Shown: piece after piece, positions 34,711-45,024 of the stretch
Layout of the letters: each line of letters begins with the position of its first letter
Numbering within the stretch: position 1 is the stretch's first letter
Assembly: GCF_000176135.1 (NCBI RefSeq)
Contig: NZ_ACZN01000016.1
Coordinates: 558,001-622,000, forward strand
Source of the DNA: Vibrio coralliilyticus ATCC BAA-450
Lineage (GTDB): Bacteria > Pseudomonadota > Gammaproteobacteria > Enterobacterales > Vibrionaceae
Direction of reading: 5' to 3'
DNA length: 64,000 nt
The notes under the pieces: model-generated
What the model saw: only the letters and a program-made list of their open reading frames with translations
What the model was told of the DNA's origin: nothing
Database searches by the model: none
Program-made: the position numbers and the translations under genes

Positions 34711-36216
34711 ATGACTCAAGCTATTCTACAACTGAGTGAGATTGAGAAAGCTTTCCCCGGCGTTAAAGCCTTGGATAAAGCGAGCCTGAACGTTTATCCC
34801 GGTAAAGTGATGGCTTTGATGGGTGAAAACGGTGCGGGCAAATCAACGTTGATGAAAGTGTTGACGGGAATCTACAGCAAAGATTCGGGTAGCATTCATT
34901 ACCAAGGCCAACCAGCAGCGTTCAAAGGCCCGCGTGATTCGCAGGAAGCGGGAATCAGCATTATTCACCAAGAGCTAAACCTGATCCCTGAACTCACGAT
35001 TGCAGAAAATATCTTCCTTGGCCGAGAGTTTACAGGCGCGATGGGTCGAATTCAGTGGGACAAAATGTACGCTGAAGCGGACAAATTGTTAGCAAGACTG
35101 AACGTAAAGCATAGTGCTAAGCAACTGTTAGGCGAGCTCAGCCTCGGTGAACAGCAGATGGTTGAGATTGCTAAAGCACTGTCGTTTGAGTCGAAAGTTA
35201 TCATTATGGATGAGCCGACCGATGCACTGACAGATACCGAAACCGAGTCTTTGTTTGCCGTGATTCGAGAATTACGTGAGCAGGGCTGCGGCATTGTTTA
35301 TATCTCTCACCGTCTGAAAGAGATTTTTGAAATCTGCGATGACATTACGGTGCTTCGTGACGGAAAGTTCATTGGAGAGTGCGCTGTAGCGTCTACCGAC
35401 GAAGATGGACTGATTGAGATGATGGTTGGCCGTAAGCTGGAAGAGCAATACCCACGCATTGACGTTCAACATGGCGACATTTGCCTTGAAGTGATTGGGT
35501 TGACAGGCTCTGGCGTTCACGACGTCAGCTTTAAACTCCAGCGCGGTGAGATACTCGGTGTCTCGGGTTTGATGGGCGCCGGTCGAACTGAATTGATGAA
35601 AGTCATCTATGGCGCTCTGCCTAGTGAGCGTGGCGTAATCAATCTGAATAACAAAACCATCAACCCTGTGAGCCCACAAGATGGTCTTGCAAACGGCATT
35701 GCTTACATCTCTGAAGACCGCAAGGGTGACGGCTTAGTCTTGGGCTTGTCAGTAAAAGAGAACATGTCGCTTTGCTCTCTGGATAAATTGACCAAAGGTG
35801 GTCGAATTCAGCATAGCGATGAAGTGGTTGCCGTCGAAGACTTTATCAAACTCTTCAACATCAAGACCCCAACTCGCGATCAGATCATTGGCAACCTATC
35901 TGGTGGTAACCAGCAGAAGGTGGCGATAGCTAAAGGTCTGATGACTAAACCTAAAGTACTGATCCTTGACGAGCCCACACGTGGTGTCGATGTCGGTGCA
36001 AAGAAAGAAATTTACCAGCTCATCAACAAATTCAAAGCCGATGGCATGAGTATCATTCTGGTCTCTTCAGAAATGCCGGAAGTGTTGGGAATGAGCGACC
36101 GTATCATTGTGATGCATGAAGGCCGCATTAGTGGTGAGTTTGATGCCAAAGACGCCGATCAGGAGAAGTTGTTGGCGTGTGCAGTAGGCAAAGAAATAAA
36201 TGAGGAAGCAGCATGA
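34711..36216 (+). CDS. rbsA: Ribose ABC transporter ATPase
   Basis: The energy-coupling subunit of the ribose importer, with two ABC domains in 501 residues. The first domain has Walker [10 protein letters not shown] and signature L-S-L-G-E-Q-Q-M. In the second the Walker A is degenerate (G-L-M-G-A-G-R-T-E), as is normal for RbsA, while its signature L-S-G-G-N-Q-Q-K is intact. Its last codons overlap the rbsC start by 4 bp. Confidence 0.95.
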   Translation: MTQAILQLSEIEKAFPGVKALDKASLNVYPGKVMALMGENGAGKSTLMKVLTGIYSKDSGSIHYQGQPAAFKGPRDSQEAGISIIHQELNLIPELTIAENIFLGREFTGAMGRIQWDKMYAEADKLLARLNVKHSAKQLLGELSLGEQQMVEIAKALSFESKVIIMDEPTDALTDTETESLFAVIRELREQGCGIVYISHRLKEIFEICDDITVLRDGKFIGECAVASTDEDGLIEMMVGRKLEEQYPRIDVQHGDICLEVIGLTGSGVHDVSFKLQRGEILGVSGLMGAGRTELMKVIYGALPSERGVINLNNKTINPVSPQDGLANGIAYISEDRKGDGLVLGLSVKENMSLCSLDKLTKGGRIQHSDEVVAVEDFIKLFNIKTPTRDQIIGNLSGGNQQKVAIAKGLMTKPKVLILDEPTRGVDVGAKKEIYQLINKFKADGMSIILVSSEMPEVLGMSDRIIVMHEGRISGEFDAKDADQEKLLACAVGKEINEEAA

Positions 36217-37196
36217 GTACTAATACCATGAGCAAACCAAACGAAGCGGGCAGCAAGAAGCTGTTCAGCAAAGAGTGGCTGATTGAACAAAAGTCGCTCA
36301 TCGCACTTATCTTCCTGATTGTTGTTGTATCGTTCCTTAACCCCAACTTTTTTACGGTCGATAACATTCTTAACATTCTGCGTCAGACCTCAGTAAACGC
36401 AATTATTGCGGTAGGTATGACCTTGGTTATCTTGACCGCAGGTATTGATCTGAGTGTCGGCTCGGTTCTGGCATTATGTGGTGCTTTTGCTGCCAGTTTA
36501 ATCGCTTTGGAAGTGCCTGTATTGGTGGCGGTTCCAACGGCCTTGTTTGCCGGTGCAGCACTGGGTGCGATCAGCGGTATCATTATCGCCAAAGGCAAGG
36601 TACAAGCATTTATCGCAACACTGGTAACCATGACCTTGTTGCGTGGTGTCACTATGGTTTACACCGATGGTCGCCCAATTTCGACTGGCTTTACCGATAC
36701 CGCTGATGCTTTCGCGTGGTTCGGTACAGGTTACGCTTTGGGAATTCCGGTTCCAGTTTGGTTGATGGTCATCGTTTTCGCTGCGGCTTGGTACCTACTT
36801 AACCACACGCGCTTTGGTCGCTATGTGTATGCATTAGGTGGTAACGAATCTGCGACACGCCTATCTGGCATCAACGTCGATCGCGTTAAGATTGGTGTCT
36901 ACGCTATATGTGGCCTGCTGTCGGCACTGGCAGGCATCATTATCACATCTCGTCTTTCTTCTGCTCAGCCAACCGCTGGTATGGGCTATGAACTGGATGC
37001 CATAGCAGCCGTTGTACTCGGTGGTACTAGCTTAATGGGCGGTAAAGGTCGAATCATGGGCACATTAATCGGTGCACTCATCATCGGCTTCCTAAACAAC
37101 GCTCTGAACTTGCTCGACGTTTCATCTTACTACCAGATGATTGCTAAAGCCGTAGTTATTTTGCTGGCTGTACTGGTCGACAACAAGAACAAGTAA
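36213..37196 (+). CDS. rbsC: Ribose ABC transporter permease
   Basis: The membrane subunit, 327 residues with about ten hydrophobic helices. It carries the sugar-permease signature [20 protein letters not shown] and the coupling stretch T-R-L-S-G-I-N-V. It is translationally coupled to rbsA (4-bp overlap). Confidence 0.95.
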   Translation: MSTNTMSKPNEAGSKKLFSKEWLIEQKSLIALIFLIVVVSFLNPNFFTVDNILNILRQTSVNAIIAVGMTLVILTAGIDLSVGSVLALCGAFAASLIALEVPVLVAVPTALFAGAALGAISGIIIAKGKVQAFIATLVTMTLLRGVTMVYTDGRPISTGFTDTADAFAWFGTGYALGIPVPVWLMVIVFAAAWYLLNHTRFGRYVYALGGNESATRLSGINVDRVKIGVYAICGLLSALAGIIITSRLSSAQPTAGMGYELDAIAAVVLGGTSLMGGKGRIMGTLIGALIIGFLNNALNLLDVSSYYQMIAKAVVILLAVLVDNKNK

Positions 37197-37254
37197 TTCA
37201 TAAAAAGGCTTGGAGGTAAGTACTCCGAGCCACCCTACACAAGGACTAAACACA

Positions 37255-38133
37255 ATGAAAAAACTCGCAACTCTTATCTCTGCTGCACTTCTTTCATCCA
37301 CCGTCTCTATTTCAGCACAGGCGCAAGATACGGTGGCTATCGTACTGTCTACGCTGAACAATCCTTTCTTCGTTACGATGAAAGATGGCGCAGAAGCAAA
37401 AGCGAAAGAGCTGGGCTACGACCTGATTGTTCTGGACTCACAAAATGACCCAAGTAAAGAACTGTCTAACGTCGAAGACCTCACGGTTCGTGGCGTAAAG
37501 GCAATTCTGATCAACCCTACAGATTCTGATGCTGTTTCAAATGCTATTCGCATGGCAAACCGCTCTGACATTCCTGTACTGACTCTAGACCGTGGTGCGA
37601 GCCGTGGTGATGTTGTAAGCCATATCGCTTCAGATAACGTAGTCGGCGGTGAAATGGCGGGTCATTTCATCATGGAAAAAGTGGGTGAAAAAGCGAAAGT
37701 TATTCAGCTAGAAGGTATTGCGGGCACGTCGGCTGCACGTGAACGTGGCGAAGGTTTCATGAACGCAGTGAAGGGTAGTGAGATGGAACTACTGGCCAGC
37801 CAGCCAGCTGATTTCGACCGCACTAAAGGCCTAAACGTAATGGAAAACCTGCTAGCTGCAAATCCAAACGTACAGGCGGTATTTGCCCAAAATGATGAAA
37901 TGGCGCTAGGCGCACTGCGTGCTGTACAGGCCTCTGGTAAAGACGTGATGATCGTTGGTTTCGATGGTACTGATGATGGTATCGCTGCAGTTAACCGCGG
38001 CAAACTGGCTGCGACAGTGGCTCAGCAGCCAGATCTTATCGGTTCATTAGGTATCGAAACTGCTGACAAAGTACTGAAAGGTGAGTCTGTTGAAGAGTAC
38101 ATCCCAGTACCTCTGAAAGTAATCACTAAGTAA
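37255..38133 (+). CDS. rbsB: Ribose periplasmic binding protein
   Basis: A 292-residue periplasmic protein that binds D-ribose and delivers it to RbsAC. Its signal peptide is [15 protein letters not shown] ... A-Q-A. The mature part has the RbsB ligand motifs L-N-N-P-F-F-V, N-P-T-D-S-D-A and [11 protein letters not shown]. The ATG at 37255 is preceded by AAGGA; an upstream in-frame ATG at 37210 would break the signal peptide. Confidence 0.95.
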   Translation: MKKLATLISAALLSSTVSISAQAQDTVAIVLSTLNNPFFVTMKDGAEAKAKELGYDLIVLDSQNDPSKELSNVEDLTVRGVKAILINPTDSDAVSNAIRMANRSDIPVLTLDRGASRGDVVSHIASDNVVGGEMAGHFIMEKVGEKAKVIQLEGIAGTSAARERGEGFMNAVKGSEMELLASQPADFDRTKGLNVMENLLAANPNVQAVFAQNDEMALGALRAVQASGKDVMIVGFDGTDDGIAAVNRGKLAATVAQQPDLIGSLGIETADKVLKGESVEEYIPVPLKVITK

Positions 38134-38186
38134 TGTGAATTTTGCCCTTCTCCTCATTTTAATCTGTCGTTTCGAGGAGGAGGGCA

Positions 38187-38222
38187 AATAAGCTTGCGCT
38201 TTTGCGAGAGCGCAAACTTATT
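38187..38222 (+). promoter_or_regulatory. Intercistronic hairpin between rbsB and rbsK
   Basis: Arms AATAAGCTTGCGCT and AGCGCAAACTTATT pair over 14 bases with one mismatch around an 8-base loop. No U-run follows, so it is not a plain terminator. It more likely protects the upstream rbsB mRNA from 3' exonucleases, raising binding-protein yield relative to rbsK. Confidence 0.5.
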
Positions 38223-38269
38223 ACTCCCGTTCCAAATTAGTAAGGTTCAATTGAACCGAGGATAACCGT

Positions 38270-39190
38270 ATGAATAAGTTAGTGGTATTAGGTAGTGTTA
38301 ACGCTGACCATGTTCTCCAAGTGCCTTCTTTTCCTCGTCCAGGCGAGACGTTGCATGGTCGCAACTATCAAGTTATCCCAGGTGGTAAAGGGGCAAACCA
38401 AGCCGTAGCGGCGGCCCGATTAAACGCAGACACAGGATTCATCGCCTGCGTTGGTGATGATGCGTTTGGTATCAATATTCGTGAAAACTTCAAAATGGAC
38501 AACATCAACATTGCTGGCGTCAAAATGCAGCCAAATTGTCCAACCGGAATTGCCATGATTCAGGTAGCTGAAAGCGGTGAGAACAGTATTTGTATCTCCG
38601 CGGAGGCGAATGCTAAGTTGACTGAAGACGCGATTGAGTTTGATTTAGAGCGAATTCGTCAGGCCAACTATCTGCTTATGCAGTTGGAAACGCCAATGTG
38701 TGGTATTGAAAAAGCCGCGCAAGTCGCGAAAGCGTCTAGAACCAACGTTATCCTTAATCCAGCGCCAGCGCGTGAGTTATCGGATGAGCTACTTTCTTGT
38801 ATTGATGTGATTACCCCAAATGAGACCGAAGCAGAAGTACTTACTGGCGTGACGGTTACAGACAACGAGTCAGCCCAAGAAGCAGCAAATACGCTTCACC
38901 GTAAAGGTATTGAAATCGTATTGATTACGCTTGGGGCTAAAGGGGTATGGCTAAGTCAGAATGGACGTGGTGAACTAATCCCAGGCTTCAGAGTCGAAGC
39001 AACAGACACAACAGCTGCAGGCGATACCTTTAATGGGGCCTTGGTCACTGGTTTATTAGAAGATTTGCCTCTAGAATCTGCGATAAAGTTTGCTCACGCT
39101 GCCGCAGCCATTTCCGTAACACGCTTTGGCGCACAGACTTCAATCCCTAGTCGAGATGAAGTTGACGCTTTTCTGGAGCAACATAATTAG
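38270..39190 (+). CDS. rbsK: Ribokinase
   Basis: Phosphorylates D-ribose to ribose 5-phosphate. A 306-residue PfkB-family kinase with the N-terminal G-S-V-N-A-D-H and G-G-K-G-A-N-Q-A-V-A-A-A-R-L motif. The P-N-E-T-E-A-E-V-L block and the C-terminal anion hole D-T-T-A-A-G-D-T-F-N-G-A, with its catalytic aspartate, follow. It is fifth in the rbs operon. Confidence 0.95.
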   Translation: MNKLVVLGSVNADHVLQVPSFPRPGETLHGRNYQVIPGGKGANQAVAAARLNADTGFIACVGDDAFGINIRENFKMDNINIAGVKMQPNCPTGIAMIQVAESGENSICISAEANAKLTEDAIEFDLERIRQANYLLMQLETPMCGIEKAAQVAKASRTNVILNPAPARELSDELLSCIDVITPNETEAEVLTGVTVTDNESAQEAANTLHRKGIEIVLITLGAKGVWLSQNGRGELIPGFRVEATDTTAAGDTFNGALVTGLLEDLPLESAIKFAHAAAAISVTRFGAQTSIPSRDEVDAFLEQHN

Positions 39191-39212
39191 TCAAATATAA
39201 GGAGATAATTAC

Positions 39213-40217
39213 ATGGCTACAATGAAAGATATTGCCCGGCTCGCCGGTGTTTCCACTTCAACTGTCAGCCATGTCATTAATAAATCTCGTTATGTAAGTG
39301 AAGAAATTTCTGAGCGGGTAAACAAAGCCGCTCAGGAACTCAACTATACGCCTTCCGCGCTCGCCCGTAGCCTTAAAATTAATCGTACCAAAACCATTGG
39401 CATGTTAGTAACAACCTCTACAAACCCATTCTTTGGCGAAGTGGTTAAGGGGGTTGAACGCAGTTGCTATCAACAAGGTTATAACCTCATTCTTTGCAAC
39501 ACCGAAGGTGATAATGAGCGCATGCGTGAGTCAATTAACACCTTGTTGCAAAAACGCGTCGACGGTTTGATCCTCATGTGTTCTTCCTTGGAGGGCGAAC
39601 GCATTGACGTGTTCGAGAAATACCCTGATATTCCGGTGGTTGTGATGGACTGGGGTCCGATGTTGTTCACCAGCGACAAGATTCAGGACAACTCACTGCG
39701 TGGTGGCTATATTGCAGCTAAGCATCTGATTGAATCAGGCCATAAGGACATCGGCTGTATTACTGGTCCGTTAGTGAAGCATCAGGCTCAGATGCGTTAT
39801 GAAGGTTACAAACGCGCATTAATAGAAGCGGATTTAGAATTCAACCCAAATTGGATTATCGAATCTGACTTTGAATGTGAAGGCGGCTACGACGCTTTTA
39901 ATAAGATGCACGCGAAAGGACCTCTGCCAAGTTCCATCTTTGTTTGTAACGATATGATGTCAATGGGCGTGATTAACGCCGCCAACGAAAAAGGTATTCG
40001 CGTACCTCAAGATTTATCGATCATCGGCTATGACGATATTCAAATCTCTAAATTCATGACTCCGGCACTAACAACAATCCATCAGCCCAAATACCGTTTA
40101 GGTAAGGCAGCAGTGGAAGCGTTGTTGAAAAAACTGGACGGTGGAGAGACGGAACCGCAAGTTGTCCAACTCGAGCCGACTTTAATCGAACGTAAAACGG
40201 TTCGTGCGCTCTCCTAG
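39213..40217 (+). CDS. rbsR: Ribose operon repressor (LacI family)
   Basis: A 334-residue LacI-family repressor that releases its operator when ribose binds. The helix-turn-helix is T-M-K-D-I-A-R-L-A-G-V-S-T-S-T-V-S-H-V (about 3-21), with hinge S-A-L-A-R-S-L-K and an effector domain from T-I-G-M-L-V-T-T-S-T-N. It closes the operon 22 bp after rbsK. The perfect RbsR palindrome at 34171 is its likely target. Confidence 0.94.
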   Translation: MATMKDIARLAGVSTSTVSHVINKSRYVSEEISERVNKAAQELNYTPSALARSLKINRTKTIGMLVTTSTNPFFGEVVKGVERSCYQQGYNLILCNTEGDNERMRESINTLLQKRVDGLILMCSSLEGERIDVFEKYPDIPVVVMDWGPMLFTSDKIQDNSLRGGYIAAKHLIESGHKDIGCITGPLVKHQAQMRYEGYKRALIEADLEFNPNWIIESDFECEGGYDAFNKMHAKGPLPSSIFVCNDMMSMGVINAANEKGIRVPQDLSIIGYDDIQISKFMTPALTTIHQPKYRLGKAAVEALLKKLDGGETEPQVVQLEPTLIERKTVRALS

Positions 40218-40375
40218 AACTATCGCAAGCCTTTAAGTTTCCACAGCTTTTTTAGTGCGAATTTTTAAATTAATTTTTGTGGACTAGAACTGCATATTGA
40301 GTGCCATTTACACTTTTTTTATAAGTTTGTGCTAAACCTTAAGTTAGAGAAATAGTATTAGGGGTTAGACAAGAA

Positions 40376-41923
40376 ATGGAATTGTTTGCAGACCATCGAC
40401 AGTCACAGCAACCTGCGACCAGTGAACAAGACTCAGCAGAGCGGTTGGCTTCCCCATGGAAAGTATTGTTGATTGATGACGATGAGCAAATGCATCAAGT
40501 CACTAAGCTGGCCCTTTCTGATTTTGAGTTTGAAGGTAGACATCTGGAACTGATATCCGCTTTTTCCGCAACGGAAGCTAAAGGTATTTTTCAGAATTCA
40601 GATGACATCGCTCTCGCGCTTGTTGATGTGGTTATGGAAACAGAGCACGCGGGTCTGGAGCTGGTTAAGTACGTCCGTGAAGAGCTTGGTAACAGCTTAG
40701 TCCGTCTCGTTCTGCGAACAGGGCAGGCGGGTCAGGCTCCAGAAGATACCGTCATTCGCGAATATGAAATCGATGACTACAAAGAAAAAACTGAACTAAC
40801 TACGCAAAAACTCAAAACCCTACTTTATTCTATGCTTCGTTCCTATCGCGACCTTTGCTTGATTGAGCAACAAAAGAAGGGACTTAGTAAAGTGATTGAA
40901 GCTTCGGCGTATGTTCAAAACACCACCACTCTTCAGACCTATGCTACCTCCGTGCTAGAGCAATTGACTTCCCTGCTTAAGCTGGATCAGTCCGCTTTAT
41001 ACTGCATTGTTCAACCTCGACCAAATGGCGAAGAGTCGCGCGCCTTAACGCTTGCTGCGACTGGTGATTTTGTTGATTTCTATAGTGAGTGTGCTTTTGA
41101 AAAGCTACCCGTAGAGGTGTCTGAGCGTTGTAAGCGTGTATTTGAAGCGCAAAAGTCAGAGAAGTTTGGTGATGCCTACGTGTTGTATACGCATGATGAA
41201 CAAGGCGTAGACTGTATTTTATATGTGAATGTTAAGCGTGAGCTTACAGAATTGGACATGCAGTTGCTTGAGATTTACATGCAGAACATAGGTTTAACCT
41301 TTGAAAATCTCAGCCTAATGCTGGATATTCGCGAAACTTCTAAAGAGTTGGTTTACACCCTTGCTAATGCAGTGGAAGCGCGGAGTAAAGAAACAGGTGC
41401 TCATGTTCAACGAGTCTCTTTATTCTGTGAAAAACTGGCTCTACTGTATGGTTTAAGTGAATCAGATGCATCTGTCATCAAGCACGCTTCACCATTACAT
41501 GATGTAGGTAAGGTCGCGGTACCTGATTCGATCCTTCACAAACCCGGTAAGCTCAATGCGGAAGAGTGGGAGATCATGAAGAGACACGTTGATTATGGCG
41601 TGGATATTCTCAGCAAATCTAAGCGTCGCTTGATTACTGTTGCTAAGGAAATTGCCGGTTATCACCATGAAAAGTGGGACGGGACAGGCTATCCGAATGG
41701 TTTATCTGGCCTAGATATACCCGTAACGGGTCGTATTACCGCTTTAGCCGATGTGTTTGATGCACTAGGGGCAAAACGCAGCTACAAAGAGCCTTGGAGT
41801 GATGAAGACATTATGTTAGAGCTGGTTGCCCAAAAAGGTAAGCATTTCGAACCTGAATTGGTTGAGCTGCTCATCTTACATTGGGATGAGTTTATTGAAA
41901 TTCGCAATTCCCTACCAGATTAA
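40376..41923 (+). CDS. Response regulator with DUF3369 and HD-GYP phosphodiesterase domain
   Basis: A 515-residue two-component output protein. The receiver domain (about 27-145) has the acidic triad D34-D36 and the phospho-acceptor D84 in A-L-V-D-V-V. A DUF3369 region (about 170-320) follows. An HD-GYP domain (about 335-505) has H-D-V-G-K, H-H-E-K-W-D and G-T-G-Y-P all intact. It should degrade cyclic di-GMP on phosphorylation. It converges with the PAS histidine kinase at 41934 (10-bp gap), its likely partner. Confidence 0.92.
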   Translation: MELFADHRQSQQPATSEQDSAERLASPWKVLLIDDDEQMHQVTKLALSDFEFEGRHLELISAFSATEAKGIFQNSDDIALALVDVVMETEHAGLELVKYVREELGNSLVRLVLRTGQAGQAPEDTVIREYEIDDYKEKTELTTQKLKTLLYSMLRSYRDLCLIEQQKKGLSKVIEASAYVQNTTTLQTYATSVLEQLTSLLKLDQSALYCIVQPRPNGEESRALTLAATGDFVDFYSECAFEKLPVEVSERCKRVFEAQKSEKFGDAYVLYTHDEQGVDCILYVNVKRELTELDMQLLEIYMQNIGLTFENLSLMLDIRETSKELVYTLANAVEARSKETGAHVQRVSLFCEKLALLYGLSESDASVIKHASPLHDVGKVAVPDSILHKPGKLNAEEWEIMKRHVDYGVDILSKSKRRLITVAKEIAGYHHEKWDGTGYPNGLSGLDIPVTGRITALADVFDALGAKRSYKEPWSDEDIMLELVAQKGKHFEPELVELLILHWDEFIEIRNSLPD

Positions 41924-41933
41924 TTTTCTAACG

Positions 41934-43868
41934 TTAGTGTTCATCTTCCATCGGTAAATTTTCTGGAAGTGTGAGTTTAAAATACACCCCTTCACCTGGT
42001 TGAGAGTTGAATTCCAGCTCTCCTTGGAGCTTTTGCTTCACTAGGTTAAACACCAAGTTAAGCCCCAATCCAGAGCCACCCAACCCGCGTTTACTAGTGT
42101 AGAAAGGTTCAAAAATCTTCTGATGCAATGAGGCGTCCACGCCACTGCCGTTATCGCGGTACTCAACGATTATTGATTCATCTACTTGGTAGAATGAGAT
42201 AGTGATTTCCGCTTGAGGTTGGTTATCAAAGGCGTGGTTGATACTGTTCATAACGAGGTTAGAGATAATTTGAGTTAGCACACCTGGTAAGCTGTTCATC
42301 AAAATAGTCCGGTCACCCGTTAATCTAGGTTCAACGGGGATCTTACGAGTTTCAGGATGCAAGCTAGCTAACAGTGCCTCCAATACTTGCATAACGTTGA
42401 ATTGAGAACGAGCTTCGGATACCTGATCGACGGCGGTTTGTTTGAAATCCTTCACCAATTTTGCTGCACGGCTGAGGTTATGTTCGAGCATTTGGCTGCT
42501 GTCAGACATGCGTTTCATCAGTGTCTCAAATTGTGTACTGGTTAGAGTCTGAGCTGCGAAGGCTGCGTTGAGTTCGCTGGTTACATCTCTTATTACTGAA
42601 GTTGCGGTTACGGCGATACCTAATGGTGTGTTAACTTCATGAGCAACACCTGCCACCAAACCGCCTAAGGCCGCGAGTTTTTCTGACTCAACCAACTTGT
42701 CCTGAGTTTCTTGAAGTTGTTCCATACTTTGCTTTAGGTCGAGTGTTCTTGAAGCGACCATGCGTTCCAGATTTTGGTTCAGTTCTTCAAGCTCAATTTG
42801 TGTCAGCTTCAGTTCAGTAATATTGATGGCCGTGCCTCTAAAGCCCAAAAACTGGCTATTTTCATAACGCGCTTTAGCTTGGAACAAAAGATGTAGGGTG
42901 ATGCTGTTGATGGTGACACTTTCTTCGACTTGCGTGAAATCATTCCGCCTAGCAATTGCCTGATGCAGGCCTGTCGAGTCATGCAAATCTTCTATGTCAG
43001 AAAAGCTGAGGCCATTAACCGCAGCTAGGCCAAGCGTTTCTTTCATTGGTTCTGAGCAATAAATAAGCTGACCAAGATCATTGGTTTCCCACAACCAATC
43101 CGACGACACATGCGTGAAGTCCGCCAAACGTTCTTGCTCGCTTTTAATACTGTTGTAGAGCAGAGTAATGTTGTTACTGATCTTATTAGCGCCTTCTCCC
43201 AGCCAGTCCAGCTCGTCATTTTTTTCTGTGATCCAACGAGTATGCTCCAAAACCAATGGGGGACTCGGATGACGCGGATTAAATGCTCTCAAATACTGCG
43301 CAATCTGGAAGACACGACGATTAACACTAGCGTGAAAAATAAACAGCATCACTGAACAAACGAGTAGCGTTTTAAAAGCATTGAGAAGAAGTGTGGAAAT
43401 AAACTGTTGAATCAGATAGTCATAGATTTCCTGTGCGTTTGATTCGACATAAATTGAACCAATATCTTCAGTATGACCATCTTCAGGATCGCGATAGGTG
43501 AGTAAATAAGTAGCTTTGACGACATTGCCTTTAACTTCTTTTCCTGAGTTGAAGGTGTAATTTCCAGAATGGACTTCAAGGTAGTCAATTTTAGGAAGGT
43601 TGACTAATCCATCGAGTCTTTCCTGAAGGACGACTAAATCGAAAGACCAAAGGGAAGAGGCCAACAAACTGGCATGCACGTCGCGTATCTCAATGTGTCT
43701 TTGGTCGACATCACTAAACTCTTTTTCATAGTCCCAAGATAGCTGCAACAAAGTGGTAAGCAGTGTTACTACACTACTCAATGTCACCATGAGTAGGATG
43801 ATGCGGCGACCAATTCGGCTATACAAAGGGTTATTTATGCTTTCTTCTACTTTTTTGCTGCGGCTCAT
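41934..43868 (-). CDS. PAS sensor histidine kinase, membrane-bound
   Basis: A 644-residue kinase. A transmembrane helix (about 18-40), a periplasmic domain (about 41-155) and a second helix (about 158-180) precede a PAS domain (about 245-360) and a coiled coil. The phospho-acceptor H410 lies in G-V-A-H-E-V-N-T-P-L-G. The ATPase domain shows N-S-I-N-H-A-F, D-N-G-S-G-V and G-G-S-G-L-G-L. The H-box is of the same subgroup as the Amt-kinase at 26435. It is flanked by an HD-GYP regulator and a divergent periplasmic binding protein, which suggests a ligand, kinase and c-di-GMP pathway. Confidence 0.9.
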   Translation of the reverse strand: MSRSKKVEESINNPLYSRIGRRIILLMVTLSSVVTLLTTLLQLSWDYEKEFSDVDQRHIEIRDVHASLLASSLWSFDLVVLQERLDGLVNLPKIDYLEVHSGNYTFNSGKEVKGNVVKATYLLTYRDPEDGHTEDIGSIYVESNAQEIYDYLIQQFISTLLLNAFKTLLVCSVMLFIFHASVNRRVFQIAQYLRAFNPRHPSPPLVLEHTRWITEKNDELDWLGEGANKISNNITLLYNSIKSEQERLADFTHVSSDWLWETNDLGQLIYCSEPMKETLGLAAVNGLSFSDIEDLHDSTGLHQAIARRNDFTQVEESVTINSITLHLLFQAKARYENSQFLGFRGTAINITELKLTQIELEELNQNLERMVASRTLDLKQSMEQLQETQDKLVESEKLAALGGLVAGVAHEVNTPLGIAVTATSVIRDVTSELNAAFAAQTLTSTQFETLMKRMSDSSQMLEHNLSRAAKLVKDFKQTAVDQVSEARSQFNVMQVLEALLASLHPETRKIPVEPRLTGDRTILMNSLPGVLTQIISNLVMNSINHAFDNQPQAEITISFYQVDESIIVEYRDNGSGVDASLHQKIFEPFYTSKRGLGGSGLGLNLVFNLVKQKLQGELEFNSQPGEGVYFKLTLPENLPMEDEH

Positions 43869-43995
43869 AGGACTCTAAAGTCGTGTTTTTACTTGAGTAT
43901 AGCCTGCACTGATTAACTTTTATAACGACCTATTCATACCAAAGATAGTTTTCAATCCTAAACTAAAGTATGAAATGTGATTTTAAGGGGGTTCT

Positions 43996-44964
43996 ATGAG
44001 AGTGCTGACGTTTTTGTTGCTACTGCATTGCAGTTTTGCCCAAGCGGAGAAAGTGCTACTTATAGAGAGCTATCATGCTGAGTATCCTTGGGATGCGAGC
44101 TACGTGAAAGGGATTGAGGAAGTACTGACTAGCACAGCGCAGCTATTTCGATTTCAAATGGACACCAAACGTCTCCCTAAAGATCAATTTGAATCAAAAG
44201 CTGATGAAGCTCTGTCGTACTATTACAGTTTGCAGCCTGACGTTGTGGTCTTAGGTGACGATAACGCGTTGAGTTACATGTTACCTAGACTATATAAAGA
44301 GCCCATTTCTATTGTGTTTTTAGGGGTTAACTCCAACCCCCGTTACCTTCTGTACCAATATCGAGGCGAAGCCAAGATTACTGGCGTGTTAGAGCTCCCG
44401 CTTTATATTAAAAGTCTTGGTGATCTTAGTTTCATCCATCCCGAGCGATATTTTAAAGTCCGTGTGATGTTTGACTCAGGGGTGACTTCTAAAATTGCGG
44501 CTAAGCACATTCAACGGCAGTACGAGATGATCAAAGATAATCTCGGTATAGAAACGGAAATTTTATTATTGTCGACTCGGAGTGAATGGGAAGCGGCAAT
44601 TATGGGTGCTGAAGCTGACGGTGTGGCCTTCATTATCATTGGTTTATACCATACCTTGATTGACGAAGGGGGTGAGAGTGTGCCTTCTGATCTGGTGTTG
44701 CAGTGGACTAATGAGCATTCAACGATTCCATTATTTTCTTTCTGGGATTTTTCAGTCGGCGCTGGGAAAACAAGCGGTGGAGTTGTCTTATTTGGAGAAA
44801 GCCAAGGTAAACAGGCGGGCACTCTGATCAATCGGATATTAGCTGGTGAAAGAGCCGATCAAATTCCGATCACTATTGGTGAGCAGGGTCGAGCTATTTA
44901 TTCGACAACAGAGATGCATCGCTGGGGATTAAAGCCTCCTTCTCATTGGCTACCTATTGATTAA
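43996..44964 (+). CDS. Periplasmic ABC-type substrate-binding protein, probable kinase partner
   Basis: A 322-residue protein with a short signal peptide (M-R-V-L-T-F-L-L-L-L-H-C-S-F-A-Q-A) and a periplasmic-binding-protein I-like fold of the ABC_sub_bind type (from V-L-L-I-E-S-Y-H-A-E-Y-P-W). No transporter genes are near. It is divergent from the histidine kinase at 43868 (127 bp apart), so it probably presents a ligand to the kinase's periplasmic domain. The ligand is not known. Confidence 0.78.
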   Translation: MRVLTFLLLLHCSFAQAEKVLLIESYHAEYPWDASYVKGIEEVLTSTAQLFRFQMDTKRLPKDQFESKADEALSYYYSLQPDVVVLGDDNALSYMLPRLYKEPISIVFLGVNSNPRYLLYQYRGEAKITGVLELPLYIKSLGDLSFIHPERYFKVRVMFDSGVTSKIAAKHIQRQYEMIKDNLGIETEILLLSTRSEWEAAIMGAEADGVAFIIIGLYHTLIDEGGESVPSDLVLQWTNEHSTIPLFSFWDFSVGAGKTSGGVVLFGESQGKQAGTLINRILAGERADQIPITIGEQGRAIYSTTEMHRWGLKPPSHWLPID

Positions 44965-44975
44965 CACAGGATAAC

Positions 44976-45008
44976 AAAAAGCCCCACGAGCTTGCGCTGG
45001 TGGGGCTT
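44976..45008. terminator. Bidirectional terminator
   Basis: AAGCCCCAC / GTGGGGCTT arms with a 12-base loop and A/T-rich flanks. Read leftward it is followed by TTTTTGTT and ends the deaD transcript. It may also serve the convergent binding-protein gene. Confidence 0.8.
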
Positions 45009-45024
45009 CTAGAATGCTAGCTAA

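Noticed and set aside
34711..36216. Degenerate second Walker A in RbsA as a damaged gene
   Set aside because: The altered second P-loop (G-L-M-G-A-G-R-T-E) is normal for RbsA-type sugar ATPases.
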